The position numbers and the translations under genes are program-made. This document shows, in pieces, positions 46,111 to 56,516 of a DNA stretch of 64,000 nucleotides. The stretch spans positions 204,617-268,616 of the forward strand of contig NZ_FNYD01000007.1 of assembly GCF_900109035.1 (NCBI RefSeq), read 5' to 3'. A model generated the notes under the pieces. The model had not been told where the DNA came from. It made no database searches and worked only from the letters and a program-made list of their open reading frames with translations. The stretch comes from Cribrihabitans marinus (lineage in GTDB: Bacteria; Pseudomonadota; Alphaproteobacteria; Rhodobacterales; Rhodobacteraceae). The stretch's first letter is position 1. The number at the start of each line of letters is the position of its first letter.

Positions 46111-47763
46111 TCAGGCAAAGCTGCCCTGGCAGAACCAGCCCGAGGACAGCGCCCCGCCATGCCCGTAGAACAGCCACAGCCGGTCGCCCTGCTCGGTCAC
46201 CACCACCCAGTAGTCGCGCACGCCGCTGCGCCAGTTGGGATCGTCCAGCCACCATTCCGGCGCGATGCGCTCGGGGCCCGTGGCCTGCGCCAGCCGCCAG
46301 TCGCGCCCGCGCCAGCGGAACGCGCCGGGCACGGCGGGGCCGTCGGGGGCCGTCACCGGCTCGGGCGGCCACAGCAGCAACGGGCGCGGAACCGGCGGCG
46401 CGGGCCAGTCCGGCGCCGGGTCCGACCACGCGGCGGCCAGGGTCTGGGCGCTCTTTTCGGGGATGTGGGACGAGGCGGGGTGCCGGCGGGTGATCGCCTC
46501 CAGCCCGATCCGCGCGCCCAGCTTGCCGATCAGGTCGTCCAGCGCGGTGTTGCCCGCCAGCCGGTCGCGCACCACGCGCGCCGCCTCGGCATGGCCGGCG
46601 ACGGTGCGGGCATGCACCGGCTCGGTGCGCACCGCCGCGATGCGCAGCATGTCGATGCCGAACCCCGCGTCGATCCCGTCCAGCTTCAGCTCCAGAAGCG
46701 GGCGGATGCGCTGCGGGTCGTGGCTGGGCCGGGCCAGCCCGGCCTGCACCACCTGCGCCGCCTGGTCGGTGCGGTGCGCCTCCAGCCGTAATTCCCGCGC
46801 CCCGCGCCCCTTCGCCTCCAGCCGCGCGCACAGCACCGGCAGGATCCGGTCGATCGCCGCCATCAGGTCGTCCCTGAGCCCGATCGGCTCGGGCAGGGTC
46901 ATGCGGGCGGCGAAATGCGCGGTCGCGCGCGCCGGCGAGACCGGCTCGGGCGCGCTGCCCATGGCCTGGTCCAGCCGCAGCACCAGCCCCCGGCCGAACC
47001 GCCGCGCCAGCGCCGCGCGGGGCTGGCCCAGCAGATCGCCGATCCGGCGCAGGCCCAGCCGGCCGAGCTGTTCGGTCACCTGCCCCTCCAGCCGCAGCGC
47101 CGCGACCGGCAGGGGCGACAACGCGCCGTGGCACTGGCCCGGCGGTGCGATCCGCGCGCCGCCGCCGGCGGTCACCACCTGCGGCGCGGCCCCGCCCTTG
47201 GTCCAGTGCCGCCGCTTGGCGGCGCGCGACCGGGTGGCGCGGGCCTCCTGGTCCACCGCGTCGCCGCTGCGCGCCGGCGCCGCGCCCTGCCCGGCATAGC
47301 GCGCCAGGGCCCAGGCCGCGCCCAGCGTGTCGGCGATGCCCAGGCGCACCGTCAGCCCCAGATCGGTACAATCATCCGCCACCACCTGCACCAGCGCCGC
47401 CTCGCCGCCGAACAGATGCGCGCAGCCGCTCAGGTCGATCACCAGCCCGTCGGGCGGCTCTTCGGCAACCCAGGGGCTGAACTTGCCCGCCCAGCGCCTG
47501 AGCGCGGTCAGGAACGCCGCCTCGGCCGGGGCGTTGCGGGCGCGGGTGACCAGCCCGGCACACATGGCATGGGCGTCGCGCACCGGCTGCCCGACATACA
47601 GCCCCGCCCCCTCGGCCGCGGCATTGAGCGCGGTGATCGCCTGCAGGTTGGCCTGCTCGGCGACCACCGCCAGGGGGCCGGCCTCCAGCCCCCGCGCGTC
47701 ACGCATCAACCGCTCCGCAGCGAGGCGGGGAAACCAGAGCGACAGGATTCGGCGGTTGGGCAT
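46111..47763 (-). CDS. imuB: ImuB, inactive Y-family polymerase homologue
   Basis: 550 residues from the ATG at 47763. Y-polymerase-like fold starting RRILSLWFPRLAAERLM, with DLSGCAHLFGGEAALV and a C-terminal ImuB domain (GAFRWRGRDWRLAQATGPERI ... DYWVVVTEQGDRLWLF). The catalytic acidic residues of true Y polymerases are not at their places, as usual for ImuB, which recruits DnaE2 to damaged DNA. A LexA box lies 17 nt upstream. The usual partners imuA and dnaE2 are not adjacent: a divergent alcohol dehydrogenase gene starts 182 nt upstream. Confidence 0.85.
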   Translation of the reverse strand: MPNRRILSLWFPRLAAERLMRDARGLEAGPLAVVAEQANLQAITALNAAAEGAGLYVGQPVRDAHAMCAGLVTRARNAPAEAAFLTALRRWAGKFSPWVAEEPPDGLVIDLSGCAHLFGGEAALVQVVADDCTDLGLTVRLGIADTLGAAWALARYAGQGAAPARSGDAVDQEARATRSRAAKRRHWTKGGAAPQVVTAGGGARIAPPGQCHGALSPLPVAALRLEGQVTEQLGRLGLRRIGDLLGQPRAALARRFGRGLVLRLDQAMGSAPEPVSPARATAHFAARMTLPEPIGLRDDLMAAIDRILPVLCARLEAKGRGARELRLEAHRTDQAAQVVQAGLARPSHDPQRIRPLLELKLDGIDAGFGIDMLRIAAVRTEPVHARTVAGHAEAARVVRDRLAGNTALDDLIGKLGARIGLEAITRRHPASSHIPEKSAQTLAAAWSDPAPDWPAPPVPRPLLLWPPEPVTAPDGPAVPGAFRWRGRDWRLAQATGPERIAPEWWLDDPNWRSGVRDYWVVVTEQGDRLWLFYGHGGALSSGWFCQGSFA

Positions 47764-47779
47764 CGGATTCGGCAGGTTT

Positions 47780-47794
47780 GTTCCTGATATGTTC
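47780..47794. promoter_or_regulatory. LexA (SOS) box upstream of imuB
   Basis: GTTC-CTGATAT-GTTC on the plus strand, an exact match to the alphaproteobacterial LexA site GTTC-N7-GTTC, 17 nt before the imuB start. It predicts induction of imuB by DNA damage. Confidence 0.85.
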
Positions 47795-47944
47795 CTACCC
47801 GGGAATCGCCGCCCGAGTCGAGTCGATCCCGCCGCAGGTGGCCCGGCGGACTGTCGGATTCGGCGCATGGAACGGCCCAAACAATGGTTGCAAAGCCCCT
47901 GCCCTTGACGCAGGCTCGGCGCAAAATTGACAAGGAGATCCCCG

Positions 47945-49057
<1,113 letters not shown>

Positions 49058-49067
49058 ACCCGCGGGG

Positions 49068-49562
49068 ATGTCCGTGACGATCCGCGAGGCCGACCGCGCC
49101 CGCGACGCCGAAACCGTCTGGCAGATCCTGCGCCCTGCGGTCGAGGCCGGCGACACGTTCTGCGCCGATCCGCGGGGCGGCAAGGCCGGTGCGCTGGCCT
49201 ATTTCTGGCCCGATACCGCGCGGGTCTGGATCGCCGAGGCGGACGGGGTCGCGCTTGGCTGCGCCTATCTGCGGGCGAACCAGACCGGCAATGGCGCGCA
49301 TGTCTGCAACGCCGGCTATTGCACCAGCCACGCCGCGCAGGGCCGGGGCGTGGCGCGGGCGCTTCTGGAGCACTCGCTGGCGGAGGCGCGGCGGCAAGGG
49401 TTCCGCGCGATGCAATACAATTTCGTCGTCGAGACCAACACCCGCGCCATCGAGACCTGGCGCCGCGCCGGCTTTGACGTGGTCGGCCGGCTGCCCGGCG
49501 CGTTCCACCACCCCGAGCGGGGCTATGTGGATGCTCTGGTGATGTATCGCAGCCTCGTCTAG
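49068..49562 (+). CDS. GNAT-family N-acetyltransferase
   Basis: 164 residues from the ATG at 49068. Acetyl-CoA binding loop in HAAQGRGVARALLEHSLAEARRQGF and the motif YNFVVETNTRAIETWRRAGFDVVGRLPGAF. Resembles phosphinothricin/amino-acid N-acetyltransferases, but the substrate is not known. 10 nt after frmA in the same direction, so co-transcribed. Cytoplasmic. Confidence 0.85.
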   Translation: MSVTIREADRARDAETVWQILRPAVEAGDTFCADPRGGKAGALAYFWPDTARVWIAEADGVALGCAYLRANQTGNGAHVCNAGYCTSHAAQGRGVARALLEHSLAEARRQGFRAMQYNFVVETNTRAIETWRRAGFDVVGRLPGAFHHPERGYVDALVMYRSLV

Positions 49563-49585
49563 GGTCGCCGGAAAAAGGAGGCATC

Positions 49586-50326
49586 ATGCCCGACGAAACC
49601 AACCTGCTGGCGGTCCTGATCGACGCCGACAACACCTCGCCGAAATACACCCGCGCCATATTCGAGGAAATCGCCTCGCTGGGCGAGGCGTCGGTGCGCC
49701 GCTGCTATGGCGATTTCTCCAGCCAGCAGATGACCGGGTGGAGCAAGGTGCAGGCCGAATTCGGCCTGGTCCCGCACCACCAGCCCGCCAATACCGTGGG
49801 CAAGAACGCCAGCGACATCGCGCTGGTGATCGACGCGATGGACCTGATGCATTCGGGGCGGTTCGACGGCTTCGTCCTGGTCAGTTCCGACAGCGACTTC
49901 ACCCGGCTGGCCAGCCGCATCCGCGAGCAGGGGCTGGAGGTTTTCGGCATGGGCCAGATGAAGACGCCCGACGCCTTCCGCAAGGCCTGCAAGCGTTTCA
50001 TCTTCCTGGAAAACATCGCTGGCCCCGAGGACGACTCGCAGGAACAGACAGGTGACCGGAAACCGGCCAAGCCCAAGGACCAGAAGATCCCCGCCGCCAA
50101 GCTGCGCGAGGCCCGCGACCTGGTCATCAAGGCGATGGATTCGATGGATCAGGAGGACGAGTGGTACACGCTGGGCAGCATCGGCCAGCGCCTGATCGCC
50201 GCCAACCCCGATTTCGACACCCGCAGCTATGGCACCCGCAAGCTGTCGGATCTGGTCGTGGCGCTCAAGATATTCGAGACCAAGCGCGGCGCCGGCAACC
50301 AGCTGATGGTGCGGCGCACCGACTAG
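49586..50326 (+). CDS. NYN-domain (LabA-like) protein with C-terminal OST-HTH domain
   Basis: 246 residues. NYN/PIN-like nuclease domain at about 5-145, with acidic residues in LIDADN, NASDIALVIDAMD and VSSDSDFTRLA, the expected metal-binding set. A linker rich in Lys/Pro, then an OST-HTH/LOTUS domain at about 165-245 (YTLGSIGQRLIAANPDFDTRSYGTRKLSDLV). Likely an RNA-binding nuclease; the target is unknown. AAAAAGGAGG upstream. 3' end overlaps the TetR gene by 4 nt. Confidence 0.87.
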   Translation: MPDETNLLAVLIDADNTSPKYTRAIFEEIASLGEASVRRCYGDFSSQQMTGWSKVQAEFGLVPHHQPANTVGKNASDIALVIDAMDLMHSGRFDGFVLVSSDSDFTRLASRIREQGLEVFGMGQMKTPDAFRKACKRFIFLENIAGPEDDSQEQTGDRKPAKPKDQKIPAAKLREARDLVIKAMDSMDQEDEWYTLGSIGQRLIAANPDFDTRSYGTRKLSDLVVALKIFETKRGAGNQLMVRRTD

Positions 50327-50940
50327 GCTGCGTAGCGGGCCAGGAACATGTCCACGGCATGGCGGGCCACGCTGTCGATCTCACCTTGGGTGAACCGGTC
50401 GCGGATGCCGAACGCGGCCTGGTTCCACAGCTTGACCCGGCACAGTTCGGCAAATTGCTCGGCCGCCATCTCGGTATCCTCGATCCGCAGCTCTCCCTTG
50501 GCCACCGCCGTGTCCAGGTATTCCATCAGACGCGCCTGCCCGTTCTTCGGCCCGGCCTCGTAGAAGGCGCGGCCAAGTTCGGGAAAGCGGTCGCGTTCGG
50601 CGACGCAGATGCGGAACACCTGCTGCGCGAAATCCGACAGCAGGAACCCGGTCAACTCGGTCGCGGCCACCGTCAGCACCTCGCGCGCCGGCCGCGTCTC
50701 GTCGATCATCGACAGGATGCGTTCGGCCATCAGGTCGCATTCGGTCTGCGCCGCCTCGCGGAACAGCAACCGCTTGTCGGGAAAATAGCTGTAGAGCGTT
50801 GCCTTGGACACGCCGGCCACACGCGCGATATCGTCGACGCTGGCACCTTCGAACCCGTCGGCCATGAAGACCTTGCGCGCGCCCTTGAGTACCTGGTCGT
50901 ATTTCCGCCCCTTGCGCGGGACGGCGGCGGGTTGCGTCAT
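50323..50940 (-). CDS. TetR-family transcriptional regulator
   Basis: 205 residues from the ATG at 50940 (AGGGG 8 nt upstream). N-terminal helix-turn-helix: FEGASVDDIARVAGVSKATLYSYFPDKRLLFREA. The C-terminal region resembles TetR_C_14/AefR-like domains binding an unknown ligand. A near-palindrome of 17 bp lies 37 nt upstream, consistent with autoregulation. The regulated partner may be mbfA's neighbour or itself; no adjacent efflux pump is seen. Confidence 0.85.
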   Translation of the reverse strand: MTQPAAVPRKGRKYDQVLKGARKVFMADGFEGASVDDIARVAGVSKATLYSYFPDKRLLFREAAQTECDLMAERILSMIDETRPAREVLTVAATELTGFLLSDFAQQVFRICVAERDRFPELGRAFYEAGPKNGQARLMEYLDTAVAKGELRIEDTEMAAEQFAELCRVKLWNQAAFGIRDRFTQGEIDSVARHAVDMFLARYAA

Positions 50941-50976
50941 TCTGGCCCCTGACATGCTTTGCAATGTCAGAATATA

Positions 50977-50993
50977 AACTGACCTGTTCAGTT
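50977..50993. promoter_or_regulatory. Candidate TetR operator
   Basis: Inverted 6-bp arms AACTGA ... TCAGTT with 5 nt between (AACTGACCTGTTCAGTT), just upstream of the TetR gene and within its likely promoter. If the longer upstream start of the TetR gene were used the site would be coding, which argues for the shorter start. Confidence 0.5.
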
Positions 50994-51041
50994 TCAACGG
51001 GATTCACGAAACGCCTTGCATCGCGATCCTCAGCCGCTAAC

Positions 51042-51056
51042 TTAGAATCGTTCTAA
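51042..51056. promoter_or_regulatory. Irr-type iron control element (ICE) before mbfA
   Basis: TTAGAA-tcg-TTCTAA, a perfect inverted repeat ending 14 nt before the mbfA ATG. It fits the ICE motif bound by Irr in alphaproteobacteria; Irr represses mbfA when iron is low. Confidence 0.75.
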
Positions 51057-51070
51057 TATAGGTTCGGCCC

Positions 51071-52045
51071 ATGCGCTTCTTGTCACAACGCAAGCATTTC
51101 AACGACCTGTCCGAGCAGGAGATCATCGCCCTGGCGATCTCGTCCGAAGAGGACGACGCGCGCATCTATCGCAGCTATGGCGAGATGCTTCGCGCCGATT
51201 TCCCGGCCACCGCCCGCATTTTCGACGGAATGGCCGAGGAGGAAGACTCGCATCGGGCGCGGCTGATCGCGCTGCATGAGGAACGGTTCGGGCCGGTGAT
51301 CCCGCTGATCCGGCGCGAGCATGTCGCCGGATACTATGCGCGCCGGCCGGTCTGGCTGGTCGAGAATCTCGGCATCGACCGGATCCGCGCCGAGGCCGAG
51401 GCGATGGAGCGCGATGCCGAACGGTTCTACCTGGCCGCCGCGCGCCGGACCTCTGACGCCGCGACCCGCAAGCTGCTGGGCGATCTGGCCGCGGCCGAGG
51501 CCGGCCACCAGGCCACCGCATCCGCGCTGGAAGTAACCCATCTCGACGACGGCGCCCGCGACGACGAGGCCGCCGCCTCGCACCGGCAATTCGTGCTGAC
51601 CTGGGTGCAGCCGGGCCTGGCGGGGCTGATGGACGGGTCGGTCTCGACCCTGGCGCCGATATTCGCCACCGCGTTCGCCACGCAGGACACCTGGACCACC
51701 TTCCTGGTCGGGCTGGCCGCCTCGATCGGTGCGGGCATCTCGATGGGCTTCACCGAGGCCGCCTCGGATGACGGCGAGATCTCGGGGCGCGGCTCGCCGA
51801 TAAAGCGCGGGCTGGCCTCGGGCGTTATGACCACGCTGGGCGGGCTGGGCCACGCGCTGCCCTATCTGATCCCCGATTTCTGGACCGCAACGACGATTGC
51901 CATCGCCATCGTGTTCGTCGAGCTTTGGGCGATTGCCTGGATCCAGAACCGCTACATGGAGACCCCGTTCTTCCGCGCCGCGTTCCAGGTCGTGCTGGGC
52001 GGCGCCCTGGTGCTGGCCGCGGGTATCCTGATCGGCAGCGGCTAG
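51071..52045 (+). CDS. mbfA: Membrane-bound ferritin MbfA (erythrin-VIT1 fusion)
   Basis: 324 residues. N-terminal ferritin-like domain (about 10-160) with the diiron ligands in SSEEDDARIYRSY, AEEEDSHRARL, EAMERDAERFY and EAGHQ, then a VIT1/CCC1-type membrane domain (about 170-324) with GLMDGSVSTLAPIFATAFAT and GAGISMGFTEAASDDGEISG. MbfA exports iron across the inner membrane and protects against iron and peroxide stress. An ICE box supports iron control. Confidence 0.92.
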   Translation: MRFLSQRKHFNDLSEQEIIALAISSEEDDARIYRSYGEMLRADFPATARIFDGMAEEEDSHRARLIALHEERFGPVIPLIRREHVAGYYARRPVWLVENLGIDRIRAEAEAMERDAERFYLAAARRTSDAATRKLLGDLAAAEAGHQATASALEVTHLDDGARDDEAAASHRQFVLTWVQPGLAGLMDGSVSTLAPIFATAFATQDTWTTFLVGLAASIGAGISMGFTEAASDDGEISGRGSPIKRGLASGVMTTLGGLGHALPYLIPDFWTATTIAIAIVFVELWAIAWIQNRYMETPFFRAAFQVVLGGALVLAAGILIGSG

Positions 52046-52090
52046 GGAAAATCCCGTTGTGGTTCGGGAAAATCATGCTACCGAAACCAC

Positions 52091-53020
52091 ATGGCCGAGA
52101 TCTTCCTGCGAACCCTGCCCTTCTTTGCGATCATTGGCCTGGGCTATTGGGCCGGGCGCGCGCGCTTCTTCACCGAAGAGGCGACGGCGTATCTGACCAA
52201 GTTCGTCTTCTACTTCGCCCTGTCGGCCATGCTGTTCCGGTTTTCCGCCAACCTGCCCTTTGCCGAGATCTTCAACGGGCGGCTGGTGATCGGCTATCTG
52301 GCCGGCACGATGGCGGTCTACCTGGTCGCAACTCTGGTGGCGATGCTGCGCGGGCTGGACGTGCAGACCACCGCGGTCGAGGCGCAATGCGCCGCCATCG
52401 GCAATGTCGGCTTTCTCGGTCTGCCGATGCTGGCGCTGCTGCTGGGCGAGGCGGCGATCGGGCCGGTGATGCTGGTGCTGACCGTGGATCTGGTGGTGTT
52501 CTCGTCGCTCATCGTGATCCTGATCAATGCCGGGCGCGACGGGCGGTTAAGGCTGGGCACCTTGCGCCTGATCGCGCTGGGGCTGGTGCGGAACCCGATG
52601 ATCGTGTCGATCACGCTGGGCATGCTCTGGTCCTGGTTTCAGTTGCCGATCCCGGCGCCGATGAACGACTTCCTGTCGATCCTCGGCGGTGCCGCAACCC
52701 CCGGCGCGCTGTTCGCCATCGGCGCGTCGCTGGCCGGCAAGACGGCCGAGCGCGTGCGCATTGCCGGCTGGCTGAGCTTCTGCAAGCTTGTGCTGCACCC
52801 GGCGCTGGTGGCGCTGGCGGTGCTGGTCCTGTTGCCGATCGACGGGTTCTCGGCCACGGTGGTGATCGCCGCGGCGGCCCTGCCGGTGGCGGGCAATGTC
52901 TACATGCTGGCCGCGCATTACCGCGTCGCACCGCACCGGGCCTCGGCAGCGATCCTGCTGTCCACCGCCGCATCGATCCTGACCGTGCCGCTGGTCATCG
53001 CCTGGATCGAGACGCTCTGA
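52091..53020 (+). CDS. AEC-family (auxin efflux carrier) transporter
   Basis: 309 residues with about ten hydrophobic segments in two repeats; IGNVGFLGLPMLALLLGE and the C-terminal AAALPVAGNVYMLAAHY are family-typical. Bacterial members move malonate, malate or related carboxylates; the substrate here is unknown. Inner membrane. Probably monocistronic, 45 nt after mbfA. Confidence 0.9.
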   Translation: MAEIFLRTLPFFAIIGLGYWAGRARFFTEEATAYLTKFVFYFALSAMLFRFSANLPFAEIFNGRLVIGYLAGTMAVYLVATLVAMLRGLDVQTTAVEAQCAAIGNVGFLGLPMLALLLGEAAIGPVMLVLTVDLVVFSSLIVILINAGRDGRLRLGTLRLIALGLVRNPMIVSITLGMLWSWFQLPIPAPMNDFLSILGGAATPGALFAIGASLAGKTAERVRIAGWLSFCKLVLHPALVALAVLVLLPIDGFSATVVIAAAALPVAGNVYMLAAHYRVAPHRASAAILLSTAASILTVPLVIAWIETL

Positions 53021-53097
53021 CACCACCCCGGGACAGGCCGCACCGATTTCGTTAGGCTTCCCCGGACCGCCCTTGCAGAAGCCGTGCCGCATCCCAC

Positions 53098-53601
53098 ATG
53101 CCTTCCGGACTTGATCGCCATATCCAGGAATTCGACGGCCAGAACATCACCGTACTGGCCGAGGCCCGGGTCGCCTGCGGGTCGGCCCCCGGCTATCTCG
53201 AAGAGCTGGTCGCGCTCTGCGCCGATCCGCGCGCCAGCGTGGCCGACGGCGCCACCTGGATCCTCAAGGCCGAGCTGGAGGACGGGCTGGCGCTGCCCCA
53301 GGAGATGACCGCGCGGCTTGTTGCCTCGCTGGGCGACCTGCCGTCCTGGCAGGCCCGGTTGCACCTGTGTCAGTCGGTCGAAGCGCTGGACCTGAGCGCG
53401 GATCAGGCCGAAACCGTCATCCGCTGGGCGCAGGCGCTGAGCAACCATGACCGCCCGTTCCTGCGCGCCTGGAGCCTGCATGTCATCGTAACGCTGGCCC
53501 GGCGCTTCGACAGCCACCGGGCCGAGGCGGAAGCGGCGCTTGCCGCCGCCGAGGCCGACCCGGCCGCATCCGTCCGCGCCCGCGCCAGACGGCTGCACTG
53601 A
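53098..53601 (+). CDS. Helical (HEAT-like) protein of unknown function
   Basis: 167 residues, nearly all alpha-helical, with repeating pairs such as YLEELVALCADPRASVADGATWILKAEL and RAWSLHVIVTLARRFDSHRAEAEAAL. The spacing is that of HEAT-type repeats. No signal peptide or catalytic motif. Function unknown; a protein-binding scaffold is plausible. It precedes fghA by 72 nt in the same direction. Confidence 0.6.
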   Translation: MPSGLDRHIQEFDGQNITVLAEARVACGSAPGYLEELVALCADPRASVADGATWILKAELEDGLALPQEMTARLVASLGDLPSWQARLHLCQSVEALDLSADQAETVIRWAQALSNHDRPFLRAWSLHVIVTLARRFDSHRAEAEAALAAAEADPAASVRARARRLH

Positions 53602-53673
53602 GCAGGGCAGCACTGGACGCCGCCGCCCAACGCCGATAGCGATAGGGCAACCGCATGAACCAAGGAGCCCGCC

Positions 53674-54504
53674 ATGGAAACCCTCTCCGAGAACGCCTGC
53701 TTCGGCGGCGTGCAAGGCGTCTACCGTCACGCCTCCGCCGCCTGCAGCTGCGACATGACCTTCGGGCTGTTCCTACCGGCCGAGGCCGCCGACGGCCCGG
53801 TCCCGGTCCTGTGGTATCTCTCGGGGCTGACCTGCACCCACGAGAACGCGATGACAAAGGCCGCAGCACAGGGCTGGGCCGCCGAACAGGGGATCGCGCT
53901 GGTGTTTCCCGACACCTCGCCGCGCGGCGAGGACGTGGCCGACCACGACGATTACGACCTGGGCCAGGGTGCGGGATTCTATGTCAACGCCACGCAGGAT
54001 CCCTGGGCGCCGCATTTCCGAATGTGGGACTACGTGGCCGAGGAGCTGCCGGCGCTGCTGGCCGCCGAGTTTGCCATCGATGGCGAGCGGCAGGCGATCA
54101 CCGGTCATTCCATGGGCGGGCATGGCGCGTTGACGCTGGCGATGACCCTGCCGGGCCGCTACCGCTCGGTCTCGGCCTTTGCGCCGATCTGCAACCCGAC
54201 CGGATCGGACTGGGGCCGCAAGCAGCTGTCGGCCTATCTGGGCAACGACGAGGGGGCCTGGGCGCGCCACGATGCGTCGGCGCTGATGCGCGAGACCGGG
54301 TTCGAAGGGCCGATCCTGATCGACACCGGCACCAAGGACCAGTTCATCGACCTGCTGCGCCCCGAGGCGCTGGCCACGGCCATCGCCGAACGCCGCCAGC
54401 AGGCGGTGATGCGGATGCAGCCGGGATACGACCACAGTTACTTCTTCGTCTCCTCCTTCATCGAGGATCACGTCGAGTTCCACGCCGAGCGCCTTTGGGC
54501 GTGA
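53674..54504 (+). CDS. fghA: S-formylglutathione hydrolase FghA
   Basis: 276 residues, alpha/beta hydrolase. Nucleophile Ser in [16 protein letters not shown], Asp in [10 protein letters not shown], His in [16 protein letters not shown], and the esterase-D block [18 protein letters not shown]. Hydrolyses S-formylglutathione to formate and glutathione, completing formaldehyde detoxification started by FrmA. GTGA overlap with the next gene. Cytoplasmic. Confidence 0.95.
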   Translation: METLSENACFGGVQGVYRHASAACSCDMTFGLFLPAEAADGPVPVLWYLSGLTCTHENAMTKAAAQGWAAEQGIALVFPDTSPRGEDVADHDDYDLGQGAGFYVNATQDPWAPHFRMWDYVAEELPALLAAEFAIDGERQAITGHSMGGHGALTLAMTLPGRYRSVSAFAPICNPTGSDWGRKQLSAYLGNDEGAWARHDASALMRETGFEGPILIDTGTKDQFIDLLRPEALATAIAERRQQAVMRMQPGYDHSYFFVSSFIEDHVEFHAERLWA

Positions 54505-54962
54505 GCGGCGCGCTCTATATCGATGCCGATGCCTGCCCGGTGAAACCCGAGGCCGAGCGGGTCGCGACCCGGCACGGGCTGACGATGTTTCTGGTCTCGA
54601 ATGGCGGTTTGCGCCCGCCTGCGAACTCGCTGGTGCAGACCGTGATCGTGTCCGAGGGCGCCGACGAGGCCGACAAGTGGATTGCCGATCGCTGCGGGCC
54701 CGGCGATGTCGTGGTGACCGCAGACATTCCGCTGGCCGCGCGCTGCCTCGAGGCGGGCGCGCGGGTGCTGCGCCATGACGGCGACGCCTTCACCCAGGCC
54801 GGCATCGGGCAGCAACTTGCAATGCGCGACCTGATGGCCGATCTGCGCGCCGCGAACCCGCTGGGCGCGGGCGGCGGCGGCAAGCCCTTTACAAAGGCCG
54901 ACCGCAGCCGTTTTCTGGACGCGCTGGAACGCGAGGTGCGGGCGGCCGCCCGGGCCGGCTGA
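54501..54962 (+). CDS. DUF188 (YaiI/YqxD) family protein
   Basis: 153 residues from a GTG overlapping the fghA stop. [54 protein letters not shown] and [21 protein letters not shown] are the family blocks. The acidic pattern relates it to PIN-like nucleases, but no activity has been established to my knowledge. Translation coupled to fghA. Confidence 0.93.
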   Translation: MSGALYIDADACPVKPEAERVATRHGLTMFLVSNGGLRPPANSLVQTVIVSEGADEADKWIADRCGPGDVVVTADIPLAARCLEAGARVLRHDGDAFTQAGIGQQLAMRDLMADLRAANPLGAGGGGKPFTKADRSRFLDALEREVRAAARAG

Positions 54963-54984
54963 CACCGCAGGACGGGGAGGGGCA

Positions 54985-55605
54985 ATGACCATTCAGGCGG
55001 TGGTGTTCGACATCGGGAACGTGCTGATCGAATGGCAGCCCGAGCGCTTCTATGACCGCGTGATCGGGGCCGACCGGCGCCGCGCCATGTTCGCGCAGAT
55101 CGACCTGCACGGCATGAACGACCTGGTGGATCGCGGGCGGCACTTCACCGAAACCGTCTATGACTGGGCCGAACGCCACCCCGAGTGGCGCGACGAGATC
55201 CGCATGTGGCATGACAACTGGATCGAGCTGGCCGCCCCCGAGATCCCGCGCTCGGTCCGCCTGTTGCGGGCGCTGCGCACCCGCGGCGTCCCGGTCTTCG
55301 CGCTGACCAATTTCGGCGTGCAGACCTTCGACCAGGCGATCCCGCATTACCCGTTTCTGGGCGAGTTCGACCGCAGCTATGTCTCGGGGCATCTGCAGGT
55401 GACCAAGCCCGACCCCGAGATCTATGCCCGCGTCGAGGCCGATTGCGGATTGCCGCCGCAGGCGCTTCTGTTCACCGACGACCGGGCCGAGAACATCGAC
55501 GCCGCCGCCGCGCGCGGCTGGCGCACCCATCTGTTCGACGGCCCCGAGGGCTGGGCCGACCGGCTGGTCGCCGAAACCCTGTTGACCGAAAGCGAGGCCG
55601 CATGA
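54985..55605 (+). CDS. HAD-superfamily hydrolase
   Basis: 206 residues. Motif I FDIGNVLIEWQ, with Asp nucleophile but Gly replacing the usual second Asp (DxD becomes DIG), as in YihX-type members; motif II in ALTNFG; motif III Lys in VTKPDPEIY; motif IV in FTDDRAENI. Phosphatase of unknown substrate. Cytoplasmic. GGGGAGGGG precedes the ATG; ATGA overlap with the next gene. Confidence 0.88.
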   Translation: MTIQAVVFDIGNVLIEWQPERFYDRVIGADRRRAMFAQIDLHGMNDLVDRGRHFTETVYDWAERHPEWRDEIRMWHDNWIELAAPEIPRSVRLLRALRTRGVPVFALTNFGVQTFDQAIPHYPFLGEFDRSYVSGHLQVTKPDPEIYARVEADCGLPPQALLFTDDRAENIDAAAARGWRTHLFDGPEGWADRLVAETLLTESEAA

Positions 55606-56516
55606 CCATTCCGATGATCCCCTTCGACGAAGGCGAAGCGCTGCTCGACTGGCTGGAGCTGACCGAGGCGCTGGCCGCCGGACACGACCTGCCCCGGGCC
55701 GAGATCGGTGACACCTTTCTCTACCGCGATCCCGACACGCTGCTGTCGCGGGCGGCATGGATCGACGGGCTGGGCATGGCGGTCAAGACGGCCACGCTGT
55801 TTCCGGGAAACTCCGAACATGGCGAACCGGTGGTCAACGGGTCGGTCAGCCTGTTCGACGACCGCAACGGCACGCTGGCCGCGCTGATCGACTTTCACCT
55901 GGTCACCAAGTGGAAGACAGCCGCCGACAGCCTGCTGGCCGCGCGCCGTCTGGCCGCGCCCGACAGCCGCGAGATCCTGATCGTGGGCGCCGGGACCGTG
56001 GGCCAGTCGCTGTGCGAAGCCTTCGCTGCGGGATTTCCCGACGCGCGGATCCGGCTGTGGAACCGCACCCGCGCCAAGGCCGAGGCGCTGGCGCGCAAGG
56101 TCGCGGCGGTCGAGCTGGCCGATGACCTGCCCCAGGCCGTCACCCGCGCCGACATCGTGGTCTGCGCCACCATGTCCACCGACCCGGTGATCCGGGGCGA
56201 ATGGCTGCGGCCGGGCCAGCACCTGAACCTGATCGGCGCCTACCGGCCCGACATGCGCGAGGCCGACGATGCCGCCCTGCGCCGCGCCCGCATCTTCGTC
56301 GACAGCGTGGACACGACCGCCGACCATATCGGAGAGATCCGGATCCCGCTGGAGGCCGGCCTCATCACGCGGGAGGACCTGATTGCGGATTTCTACGACC
56401 TGGCGGCCTTTACCGCGAAGCCCGATGACATCACCCTGTTCAAGAATGGCGGCGGGGCGCATCTGGACCTGATGACCAGCCGGCATATCCTGGGCAAGTG
56501 GCAGGGCGCGACATGA
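55602..56516 (+). CDS. Ornithine cyclodeaminase/mu-crystallin family protein
   Basis: 304 residues. Rossmann motif ILIVGAGTVGQSLCEAF, the substrate-binding KTATLFPGN, and the late SVDTTADHIGEI. Members include ornithine cyclodeaminase, alanine dehydrogenase and imine reductases; the exact reaction cannot be assigned. Cytoplasmic. Coupled at both ends by ATGA overlaps to the HAD and alpha/beta hydrolase genes. Confidence 0.87.
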   Translation: MTIPMIPFDEGEALLDWLELTEALAAGHDLPRAEIGDTFLYRDPDTLLSRAAWIDGLGMAVKTATLFPGNSEHGEPVVNGSVSLFDDRNGTLAALIDFHLVTKWKTAADSLLAARRLAAPDSREILIVGAGTVGQSLCEAFAAGFPDARIRLWNRTRAKAEALARKVAAVELADDLPQAVTRADIVVCATMSTDPVIRGEWLRPGQHLNLIGAYRPDMREADDAALRRARIFVDSVDTTADHIGEIRIPLEAGLITREDLIADFYDLAAFTAKPDDITLFKNGGGAHLDLMTSRHILGKWQGAT

